A stretch of DNA of 64,000 nucleotides, from assembly GCA_019677205.1 (NCBI GenBank), contig JAAMXY010000039.1:1-64000 (forward strand). Direction: 5' to 3'. Shown piece by piece: positions 34,001 to 42,333 of the stretch. The position numbers were made by a program, and so were the translations under genes. Position 1 is the stretch's first letter. Every line of letters begins with the position of its first letter. The stretch comes from Pinguiococcus pyrenoidosus (lineage: Eukaryota > Sar > Pinguiophyceae > Pinguiochrysidales > Pinguiochrysidaceae). A model generated the notes under the pieces. It did not search any database and was not told the origin of the DNA. It saw only the letters and a list, made by a program, of their open reading frames with translations.

Positions 34001-35746
34001 GAGAAGGCGAACATCCAGCTCACCTCTTCGCTCTACAACGCGTTGCTGCGGGCTGGCACATCGTCGCTGAGCGGCCCGAACTTGCCCATGCAGATGCTTG
34101 ACTTGAACCGTCGTCTGCAGAACGGCAAAGCGGCCGGGAGGTTCTGGCATAGCCGGGTTCGCTCAGATGGCAGCTCCCGGTCTCAGGCTTCCGAGGGTGC
34201 CTCGCGGGCACCGGCGAGGCCTCTACCGAAAGCGAACTTGCATCCCACGGGCCCGAGCGCGCGGCCGCCGCCGCTGGGGCTCCAGCAGGCGAATGAAGAC
34301 AAAGGCAAATCGGGCTCTGCTGCCACGCCGCTGGAGCAGATCGTCGAGGACGGCCCGGGATCGGACTCTGCCCAGCCAGCTGGGCTTCACGGCGCCTCGT
34401 CTGCACCATGTGCTGCAGACGCGCAGGATCTGGCGGAGAGCACGGCTTGTCTCGAACGGGAGTCCTCTTTCGAGGAAGGGCGGCTCCACAGCGCGCTCGA
34501 CCAGTCACCGGAAGCGGCGACGGATATGCATGGTGAGGGGGGGTACGCGCGGCAGACGGACGAGTTCGCCATGATGGAGGATGGGAGAAGTTTCAGCGGC
34601 GTTGATACGCTGAACTCCAGCATCGGTAGTACGCAGGAGGGGGACGCCGTCGACGAGGGCGAAGCGGGTCGCGCTGCTTCAGATTTTGACGGCCTAGGAC
34701 ACGTCCGGGGCAGTCGCTCGGAAACGATGCTTCTCAGCTTGAAGCAGAAGCAAAGTTCGGTCGCAAAGGCTTCTTCGTCGGCAGCGAATTCTCCGGCGAA
34801 ACGACTTGATGCGGTCCGCAACACGGCGACCTTCTGGGAACGTCTTACCGGCCGAGGTAGCTCCACGTCGACGTCTCGCGCTGGTACACAGACGAGCTCT
34901 GATTTTCCGGACGAAGAGGATAGCGCGAAGACCCGGTCGACGATGTCCTATGGTCTGGGTCTGAACATCTCGTCGCTGGGGATCTCCATGGGGGATGATG
35001 CCCGCAGTGATGACTCGAGCGACGACGAGACCGCCTCCGGGAAGGGTTCTCAGTTCGGGTTCATGCGCATGACGTCCTCGCGAGCTCACGCGAAGAGCAC
35101 GGATAGCGCCGACTCGTACCCGGAAGGCATCCTACCAAAGGCGCCGGACCTCTCGTTCGCCGGGCCGGAGACGCTGGAGCACATCCAGGAACGCCGAGCG
35201 GATGGACTCAAACACAGTGGCTGGGCCATGGGGGATCAGGTGGAGACGCAGGTGCTGCTTGGGGAAAAGATTCTCGATCTGCTGTACCCCGACTTGGAGA
35301 TCGATACGTCGGTCCAGTCTTGCCCATGCTGCGAGAAGCAGCTGAGCGCGGAGGACATCTTCCAGGGCTTCTCTCCGGACCCCAACGTCTACACGATCAC
35401 GTGTCCGAGCTGCGGAGGCATGCCGCTGTCTAAGGCAGACGGCGCGTCCGCCAAGAAGCCACGGACGTTCGTGGCAAGGTTCCGCGTGCATAGCTCAGCA
35501 CCAGAGTTTCAAGGAAGTACCGGCGTCGGTGCTCCGTTGTACTGTGAGTGGCTGAGTCCGTGGACGCTCAAGAAAGAGACGCAGAGGGTTCTCTCGGAGA
35601 GTGGCATCGAGACTCTGGTTTCCCCGAAGTACCGTGAAGCCGGCGGCCCCGCCGCGACGATCTGGTGGAACCTCGTGGTATACCTGCGGCGGTACAACCT
35701 CCCGATCATATTCCTTTTGTCGGCAAGCTTCTCCCAGCAGCGTTGA
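31012..35746 (+). CDS. DENND4: DENND4/Crag-type DENN-domain Rab guanine nucleotide exchange factor with PPR
   Basis: Exons 31012-31755 and 31859-35746 (103-nt intron, phase 0), 1,543 aa. The u-DENN part (LHEYFAMVGLPG, PTFSTFVHTGGEGQQLYGHC) lies in exon 1 and is interrupted by a Ser-Ala/Ser-Thr hexamer-encoded tract (about residues 157-185). The DENN core follows the splice junction (PYAPLFEALRPIDVIRLFTC, LLEKQVVMISS, PLRWSHVYIPILPA), then d-DENN. A pentatricopeptide-like segment (about 912-978, containing YQSLIHACGRCGSIDRALEV) and a C-terminal zinc-ribbon-like pair of CxxC motifs (CPCC at about 1401, CPSC at about 1430) precede LSPWTLKKETQRVL and a terminal WWNLVVYLRRYNLP block. This architecture (DENN, PPR, CxxC, SPLVLRKE-like) is that of DENND4A-C/Crag, exchange factors for Rab10-type GTPases in membrane traffic. 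The middle (980-1390) is disordered and acidic. Confidence 0.88.
31481..31565 (+). repeat. Coding GCATCG hexanucleotide repeat (Ser-Ala / Ser-Thr tract)
   Basis: About 14 copies of the 6-bp unit GCATCG with GACATC variants inside the u-DENN exon, translated as Ser-Ala and Ser-Thr dipeptides. It is an in-frame low-complexity insertion in an otherwise folded domain. Confidence 0.9.
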
Positions 35747-35760
35747 CGCCGTTCAAGGTC

Positions 35761-36088
35761 GCTGGTGCGTCAGAATCGGCCTCCTCACGCCTCTGTGGAT
35801 GCCCGAGAAAGCATGGAGGTCGTCGCCCCACGGCTGCGTCCCAAGCTTCTTGTGAAGGCCCTGCTGCTGCAGCATGTCCTTCCTTACGGTCTTGAAGGTG
35901 AAGACGCCCAGCTGGAGGAGCAGCCTCTTGTAGATACTCCTGCTTCTGCACGGCGCCTTGATGCATCTTCTCGGAGATGCCACTCTCCCGTCGGAGGCGC
36001 TGCTCGGCGATCGATGAGATTCTGGTTGAGCATGGGCTTCTCCTGGTCCGGCTGTATGGCAGTACCGCAGCTCAGACTTGCAGCCGGT
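35761..36088 (-). pseudogene. Decayed partial copy of the coiled-coil gene at 45537-47155
   Basis: This stretch matches 46186-46509 in the same orientation over about 325 bp with many substitutions and small indels. Shared words include GCTGGTGCGTCAGAATCGGC, CTGCTGCTGCAGCATGTCCT and TCGGAGGCGCTGCTCGGCGA. It corresponds to roughly residues 215-323 of the intact coiled-coil protein, but the reading frame is broken, for example by an extra base at GATCGATGAG where the source reads GATCATGAG. The copy begins only 15 bp after the stop codon of the DENND4-like gene. No flanking source sequence came with it. It is read as a non-functional segmental duplication. Confidence 0.9.
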
Positions 36089-36369
36089 ACGAGTGATGCG
36101 ATCCTCAGGAAGATGTGCCAGCTCGGATGTTCACAAGAGAGCGCTGCTACGCGAAGTCGAACGAGTAGAAGAGGGAAGCAAAGAATCAATCAAAGAAGCT
36201 TGATGCTCAGGGTCTCGATCTCGAACGGGCCACCAACGTAGACAGGCGACAAGCAAAGTCGGGTGCCATCCGTCGGCGGGAGGGTTCAACCGGTCTCCGA
36301 TCGAGGGGATCGTCCTGTGGCGCCAAGGCTTTCACCAAACAGGCGGGCGCACTCCAGCAGTCGGTAAAG

Positions 36370-36801
36370 GTGACGGACGGATTACGCGGGAAAACCCTTC
36401 AAATTTCCCGCCATCCAGCGATTTCAACGGAAGGTCGAAGTGTGAAAGACCGTCCTCGAGATCACAACTCGAGGAAACGTCGCGCACGCCTCGGAACTCG
36501 ACGCGAAAACTTGTCCTTTCCTCTCCAGCCTTCTGGTTCCCGTACGTCTATGCATCGGATCAATCGACCATTTGATGATCGATTGAAAAACGTGATTATC
36601 TCATGGAGATACCGCAGAAGACAGCGCGATATAGAAACATGCGAGGAAATGTCCTGGTTTCTGCGCAACGTGAGGGACTCGATTCCCTCTCTGGCGCAAG
36701 AAGAGGTTCTTCTAGTGTCAGACAGGAGAAGTGGTCTCGTTAAGGAGATCGCAGACGAGCTTTTCCCCCATGCACAGGTGTCGTGTTTGTGACCCTCAAG
36801 C
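36370..36801 (+). mobile_element. Fragment resembling a MULE (Mutator-like) transposase domain
   Basis: A 140-codon open frame whose C-terminal part contains MSWFLRNVRDSIP and VLLVSDRRSGLVKEIADELFPHAQVSC in two pieces. The pattern (SW-x-FL-x-N, then (I/V)SD-x-x-x-GL-x-x-AI and (V/L)FP-x-A-x-x-x-C) follows the MULE transposase core, with the catalytic-region Asp of the ISDR segment present. The frame ends where the family has its C-x-x-H, so the piece is truncated or frameshifted; 36790-36815 in another frame reads HRCRVC. Neither a zinc-binding SWIM domain nor terminal inverted repeats could be seen. It sits in the gene-poor patch next to the decayed duplicate. The N-terminal 80 residues are uninformative. 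Confidence 0.4.
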
Positions 36802-37489
36802 CGACGTGAGGTCGTAGCAAATCCACCATCCAGTGGAATGTAGGCCCAGCGAGCCATGTTCGAGGCGCAGAAGATCCACGCTAAAAGCGATGCATGGAAA
36901 GAAGCATCGGAGAGGAAATCAAGGACAGAGGCAAGGAAAGATAGCTACGGCATTGAGGCAGAAGCCAAGCTAGCTACCACTACAGCCGAAGAACCAAGCA
37001 AGCGATTCGAGTGAGGGAATCCACGCGAAGGGACGAGAGGCATCGCCCACTGCGCAAGGCCAAAAAACTTGTGGACTGCGCAAGGTCAAAAACTCGTGGA
37101 CAGCGCATGGCGCGAGCGGAGCTAATACAAGAACGGAGCAATTCCAATGCTTGTGGGCAGGAGATGCCGCGACCAAGCCCGAGTAGCATGGCTTGGCAAC
37201 GCTGTGACAGTTCCATTTCCGTTCGAAGCATGTCCAATCCGGTCGGCCGAGTCCAGCAAGCGCAGCAGCTCCGGATCAGCTGAGCAGGCTGGCTTCGTCT
37301 TCTTCTCTACGGGTACATCGGAAGCACAGAGAGGATTCCGCGCTTCTCTTTTTCGATTTTGTGGCGGCGTTCGCGTGTCCGTCCCAACGTCGCTGACGCC
37401 TCCGCCAGCACCCGTGTTCAAGCCCTTGGGAATTCGGTGGCGCCGGTGGCGCACCCCACGGCGTTGCCACCACCTCCGCCAACACCAGC
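36802..37489. other. Gene-poor interval upstream of the tetraspan gene
   Basis: About 690 bp with no convincing gene. A 54-codon frame (from ATG near 36857) may be residual transposon coding sequence. A 26-bp tandem repeat lies at 37050-37102. The right part presumably includes the promoter and 5' leader of the gene starting at 37490. Confidence 0.4.
37050..37102. repeat. 26-bp tandem repeat, two copies
   Basis: Two adjacent imperfect copies beginning CTGCGCAAGG(C/T)CAAAA and ending CT(T/C)GTGGA; the second copy lacks one A. A third partial start (CAGCGCATGG) follows. Confidence 0.8.
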
Positions 37490-38433
37490 ATGACGGAGGC
37501 GCCGGATTTCGTTGTTGACGGGGGCACGTACCTGAACCCGCCCCCTTGTCTTCGCCTGTCCAAGTTCTACAAGCTGTGCGAGACCAGCTCCGTGTGCAAG
37601 CTCACGGGGGGCCTGGGACCACCAGGCTTGCAGCTTTACCGCGTGCCCATCATGTACGCAGCTGCGGCGGTGAGCTTCATCTCCATCATCCTGTGCATCG
37701 TGCCCTTGGTGAGCTTTGCTACGGATGCGGACACGGTCCGCAACGTGCATTGGACGCACGCAAAAGGGAGGACCTTCGTTGGCGACGTGCGCGTGGACTC
37801 CTTCGACGTGTACATCAGCCTCCGCGCCATCGCGCTATTTGGCTTTCAGGACACCGACCCGACGGTCTTCGACTTCGAAGACGACGACTGCGACGAGGAG
37901 CTCTTTCCCTACTGCGACGACTGCATCGAGAGCTCGGAAGACACGGAGAGCGTGGTCATCCTCGCCTTCCTCACCACGATTTTGCAGCTGGTGCAGGACC
38001 TGCAGCGGTCCAGCTTCGCCGGGGACTTCAATTGCCAACGGTTTCTCGGCATCGTCTTTGGCATCGTGGGCGCCTTCTCGACCTTGCAGTCGATCCGAAG
38101 CTACCACGATGGCTGCGGAACCAGGTACGACCGTGCATCGGTGGAAAGGGAATGTCGTCTCGCAGCCTAGCTCATAGCACTCGCTGCTGCAGCTTCCCCA
38201 CCACGGTGCATCTGGCGGGTGCGGAGGTCGTCGAGTATGAGTACAATGTGGGGCCCTCCCTGCTGTGCTTGTACATCGCGACGGTGCTCAAGTTTTTCGA
38301 CGTGCTGTGCCACTTCTTGGTGATCACCCCGGAGCCGAAGAGAGGCGAGCAGGCGGACGAACTGATGAAGACCTTCTGGTCTGCCCCCCGAGAGGAGATG
38401 GAGCGGCAAATGATCAATGCCGCGTATCTGTAA
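37490..38433 (+). CDS. Four-pass membrane protein with acidic cysteine-rich loop, family unknown
   Basis: Exons 37490-38124 and 38193-38433 (68-nt GT-AG intron splitting a Ser codon), 291 aa. Four hydrophobic helices are visible: about residues 55-78 (MYAAAAVSFISIILCIVPLV), 155-172 (VVILAFLTTILQLV), 184-201 (FLGIVFGIVGAFSTL) and 240-262 (LLCLYIATVLKFFDVLCHFL). The loop between helices 1 and 2 contains a very acidic run with paired cysteines (DFEDDDCDEELFPYCDDC, about 122-142), and another loop separates helices 3 and 4. The overall shape is claudin/tetraspan-like: two loops on one side, short termini in the cytosol. I recognise no defined family signature. The start is the first ATG of the frame. 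It is convergent with the minus-strand gene at 38555. Confidence 0.75.
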
Positions 38434-38554
38434 ACATAGCCGTAGCTCAGCTGGCCCGATGGCGTTGGATGCACAGACGTGAAGATCAAAACGTGGAGCG
38501 AACAGGCAAGGGACACTAAGCCTTCCTGGCAAGTACTCTCAGCTTGGTTTCGAC

Positions 38555-39766
38555 TTATGCAAAATCCTCGTCGGTGAATCCGAAGGAGGTATCAAAGACC
38601 GCGGAGCTTTGCAGTGCTGGATCTTGGCCGCTAGAAGTCGCATCGTTGACTGGTTGCGGTGCTTGCACCCTGGCTTGATTGTCTTCGCCGCGCCTCGTCC
38701 TTTCAGCTACCGCAGCCTCGGCTTTCTTCCGATCCCCATCTCCGCTTCCGCCTCCGTTTCCGATGCTGATTCCACTGCCGCTTCCGATGCCGATGCCGAT
38801 GCCACCTCCGCTTACGCTTGCAGACTTGCATGCGTTCGCTTCAGCGTCTCCACTTCCATGAAGCTTTGGTGGGTTCTCCCTCGACGCCATTGCGCCGTTG
38901 GATTCCGTCTTTGGGCCAGTAACCGGGCCCCAGCAGGCTGCGTCCTCGAAGCAGTCGAAATCGAAGTCGACATCGACGTCCAGGTCCGTACGTGAGGAAT
39001 CCAAAGCCGCTTCCTTCCGCGGCGAAGCACCGTGGGTGCACGGTCTCGTCTGCAGCGAGCATCTTGACGAGATCGCGGCACGCTCGTTCTCGGTCTGGAA
39101 TTCGGTCTCGGTGTCGTTGCGGACAGCTGTCGCATGGGCATTGTTCTCCTTGTCCTGTCGCAGCGTGGCCCGGAAGCGCTCTGCAAAGCCGGGGCCCCTG
39201 GGCGCCGCCTTCCGAAGCGACTGCGGCCGGCTGCGCTTCCGGGACGATGACGACAAGCTTCCTCGAAGCTTCACAATGTCTCGCGAGACGCCCAGCGGGG
39301 TCGCGGGTGTCCTCGGCGACTTCCGCCCAGCCGGTGGCCCGATCCTGCCCATCTGAACTCGACGCGGTGGGTTGGACGCTCCGGTGCCGCCTCCGTTAGC
39401 TGGAGAGGGGACTTGGCGATCGACGCCGAACGCACTTTCCGACGGACTGGGCACCAAGAGACGTGACATGTCATCCATGTCAACATCAGCCCTCATGTAG
39501 TCCGCCTCCGAACAAGCCAACTGAGGTAGCGCAGGGAGCACGTCGCGCAGCGTCAGAGCGCGGAGGCGGAGCGTAGGTCCTCGAGGCAGGAGTGCGCATT
39601 CCAGTCCGAACGGATCCGCAATGTGATTCTGGCGCAGATCGGATGGTTTTGGAGGTATCGCGGCGATCTGGAACATCTCCACGACGGCGCCCGCGCGTCC
39701 GTATCCTTTGTCGAGTCCGCCCTCTTTCGCCCGCCCGCCTTTTTCGTCCGCTTTTGGGGGCGGCAC
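38555..39766 (-). CDS. Intrinsically disordered protein of unknown function
   Basis: 403-aa single frame, rich in Pro, Ser, Arg and Gly, with no recognisable domain. A short N-terminal segment (LECALLPRGPTLRLRALTL, about 54-72) is the most ordered-looking part. The middle has several basic-Ser clusters with SP/TP sites (for example RKSPRTPATPLGVSR near 149), a composition common in cell-cycle-regulated or chromatin proteins. The C-terminal third contains a Gly-Ile/Gly-Ser repeat encoded by a GATGCC/GGAAGC hexamer tract. The last residues (SFGFTDEDFA) are acidic-aromatic. No intron is obvious. The frame is open and lacks an overlapping better candidate on the plus strand, but coding status rests only on length. 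Confidence 0.5.
   Translation of the reverse strand: MPPPKADEKGGRAKEGGLDKGYGRAGAVVEMFQIAAIPPKPSDLRQNHIADPFGLECALLPRGPTLRLRALTLRDVLPALPQLACSEADYMRADVDMDDMSRLLVPSPSESAFGVDRQVPSPANGGGTGASNPPRRVQMGRIGPPAGRKSPRTPATPLGVSRDIVKLRGSLSSSSRKRSRPQSLRKAAPRGPGFAERFRATLRQDKENNAHATAVRNDTETEFQTENERAAISSRCSLQTRPCTHGASPRKEAALDSSRTDLDVDVDFDFDCFEDAACWGPVTGPKTESNGAMASRENPPKLHGSGDAEANACKSASVSGGGIGIGIGSGSGISIGNGGGSGDGDRKKAEAAVAERTRRGEDNQARVQAPQPVNDATSSGQDPALQSSAVFDTSFGFTDEDFA
38731..38815 (-). repeat. Coding hexanucleotide repeat (Gly-Ile / Gly-Ser tract)
   Basis: Imperfect hexamers (plus strand CCGATG, CCGCTTC types) inside the disordered protein, read on the minus strand as GIGIGIGSGSG and related dipeptides. Confidence 0.75.
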
Positions 39767-40304
39767 GAAGGGCCTACGAGTCGATGGCCGAATGTCGCTG
39801 TGAGCGCAGTCCCAGCAGCTTCAGGCTGCGCGGGAGGACTCAAGCCGCCGAGTCTGCAAAGTCCACCTCGGAACCCCAAACAAAGAAGCGTCTCCACAGC
39901 GCGCTTCCCTCGGAGTCCAAAAAAAATGGCGGGAAACCTTGGGAACTGGTTTGTCACGTTGAGCGCTTTTGATTGGTCGCGAAGTACGTGTGTACCAATT
40001 TTGAGATTCATGTGGTATGCAACTTGAAGCTCTGCCGGAGAATCCCGTTATTGGTGCAGCCCTTCGTTTTAAAAGTCCGCAGGAAAGCACATTGTCCATC
40101 GCAAGCCTCAGGATCCTATGCGCAGGCCGTTCAGAAACACAATAAAACTGCCGTAGGATAGATCCTCCATGGCCGCAGATCCATCTTGAATCTCGTTAGC
40201 ATCGGCAAAGCGCCACAGGTTTTTGCTCTCCAGACGTCTCAGTTTTGACCTTGAGGAATGTTGGTGCATTAGCGGTTCTCCTGATTCTTCAAGTCTCCAG
40301 AATC
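39767..40304. promoter_or_regulatory. Divergent intergenic region
   Basis: 538 bp between the minus-strand disordered-protein gene and the MGDG synthase gene. ATTGG at 39972 is a CCAAT box in the sense of the minus-strand gene, about 206 bp upstream of its ATG. No other gene is supported here. Confidence 0.4.
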
Positions 40305-42126
40305 ATGGGCGTCGTCCGCCTGTTCACGTCCTTACTGGCGCTGGCGTCCGCGGCGGGGCGGGTCTCCACCGGCGTCGATGCGGTGCGAAATGGCCACTCT
40401 CCAGCAGCGATGTCCTCTCGAAATCCGATCGGGAGCCGCTTGGGACGATCGTGGACTCTGTCCTTCCCCGTCGCGTTGCTTCCAGGCCGCTCTCTCCTAC
40501 AAAAGGGCTGGTTTCGCACTGGCGCTGCCGATGAGGTAAGTGGCCTTGAAGACGGGCTTGCCGCGCTTCTCGGGAGCGGAAGAGCAGTTTGGAGGCAGCT
40601 TGCAGTGCTCGTGTGCACGTGGCGCTGGTCGCGCAATGCTATCGGCAGAGCGAGATGGGCCTGCCTCTGCGCAGGAAGGACAGAAGAGCTGACTTCCCGG
40701 TGCGCAGGGTACGTGCGTAGAGGGCGACCGCGGACTCTTGGGCACCGCGCTGCGTCAGCTCCGCACTGGCGTGCAGATGAGCACCTCGCCCCGGGTCGGA
40801 CTTCGCCTGGGCCGAGGGGGTAGCGCAGTGCACGGCGATATTGACATCCATGCGGTGGCTTCGCATGCGGACGCCGCCGGCCATGCGGAGCCCGCCTCGT
40901 TTACGTCTGCATCTGGTGTCGAAGATACGCCCGAGGGCAGCGGAATGGAGCTGCCGAAGAAAAAGCGCGTCCTCATCATCATGAGCGACACGGGTGGGGG
41001 GCACAAGGCGTCTGCGCAGGCGATTTCGGCCGCTCTGGATGAGCTCTATCCCAACCGAGTCGAATGCAACATCCTCGATATCTGGACGGACTACGGCGTC
41101 TGGCCGTTCAACACAGCCGTCAGGTCGTACCAGTACCTTGCGAAGCGACCCCTGCTGTGGAAGATCACGTATGAGTACGGGCGCTTCCCGATTACCCAGT
41201 GGCTCACGCAGAGGATCTGCGCCATCGAGTGCTTTGGGGGCGTCAAGCGGGCATTCCTGCAGCACGAGCCCGACATGGTCATCAGCGTGCACCCCCTCTG
41301 CCAGCACCTGCCCCTCCGCGTCCTCAACTACCTGCACGGCGGCGCGGAGGAGCGAAAAGCGAAGATGCCCTTCGTGACCGTGGTGACGGACCTGGGCGGC
41401 GGGCATCCGCTGTGGTTTCACAGGAAGGTGGACTACTGCTTCGTGCCGTCGGACCAAGTTGTGCAGCTAGCCAAGAGGAAAGGAATGGTGGAGGACAAGC
41501 TGCGGAAGCACGGGCTCCCGATCCGACCGGGCTTCGGGAAGGCCGAAAACGCGAAGGAAGAGCTGCGCCGCCAGCTTGGATTGGTCAGCGGAGTCCGGAC
41601 AGCATTGATCGTGGGTGGTGGCGACGGCGTTGGACGGCTGGGCAAAATCACCAAGGCCCTCGCCAATGAGCTCCACGAGGATGGCGGGGGACCCGCTCAG
41701 CTTGCGGTGATCTGCGGGAAGAATGCCGAGCTGAAGCAGAAGTTGGAAGCGGAGGACTGGCCAGCTAGTGTGCACGTCTCGGTTCAGGGCTTCGTTCGGA
41801 ACATGGACGAGTGGATGGGCGCAGCGGATTGCATAATTACCAAAGCTGGTCCTGGGACAATTGCCGAGGCCTGCGCTACGGGGCTCCCCATCATGCTCAG
41901 CGGCTACTTGCCAGGCCAGGAGGCGGGCAACGTCCCCTTCGTCGTGAAAGGCGGCTTTGGCGGATTTAGCACACGACCCAAGGTCATCGCCAAGACCGTC
42001 AGCGGCTGGCTAAAGGATCCTCAGAAAATAGCAGAAATGTCCGGCAAGTCGCGGAAGGCAGGGCGGCCCGAGGCCACCACGGCGATCGCGAAAGACATCG
42101 GACAGCTTTTGTTTCCGCAAGGATGA
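40305..42126 (+). CDS. MGD1: Monogalactosyldiacylglycerol (MGDG) synthase
   Basis: Exons 40305-40535 and 40708-42126 (172-nt intron, phase 0), 549 aa. The enzyme transfers galactose from UDP-galactose to diacylglycerol (EC 2.4.1.46), making the main galactolipid of plastid membranes. GT28/GT-B features: the N-domain motif VLIIMSDTGGGHKASAQAI (about 163-181), PFVTVVTDLGGGHPLWFH, the donor-site block CIITKAGPGTIAEACATGLP (about 455-474) and LPGQEAGNVPFV. The N-terminus up to about residue 155 is an extension. The first ATG (40305) opens a signal-peptide-like segment (GVVRLFTSLLALASAAG), consistent with entry through the ER to a complex plastid; the frame upstream of it lacks an ATG. The splice joins ...AADE to GTCVEGD and links this leader to the catalytic frame. 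It is convergent with the coiled-coil gene 208 bp downstream. Confidence 0.9.
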
Positions 42127-42288
42127 TATAGAGACTCCTTGTCACTCGCAAGTCGGTCGGTAGAGATGTACGATGATTACATGCTTTGGCTTTCGCTCGT
42201 CTCCGACTCCCTGCGGCAGCTATTGGTCCCTCGTCCTACTCCATCACCGCACGGCAAGTCTCCGGTAGAAGGCCTCGGGAAGGCTGTA

Positions 42289-42325
42289 CCTTGCCTTGCC
42301 TTGCCTTGCCTTGGCTTGGTTTGGC
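42289..42325. repeat. (CCTTG)n pentanucleotide microsatellite
   Basis: About six copies of CCTTG with TTGG variants in the 207-bp gap between the convergent MGDG synthase and coiled-coil genes. Confidence 0.85.
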
Positions 42326-42333
42326 TGCTCATC

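Noticed and set aside
37546-38433. 295-codon alternative frame covering the tetraspan gene
   Set aside because: Its first two thirds are out of frame with the membrane-helix-encoding frame; only the last part (after 38193) is genuine, as exon 2 of that gene.
38437-38510. Possible tRNA (sequence GTAGCTCAGCTGGCCCGATGG resembles a D-arm)
   Set aside because: No GTTC-type T-loop, no anticodon stem and no acceptor stem pairing could be found.
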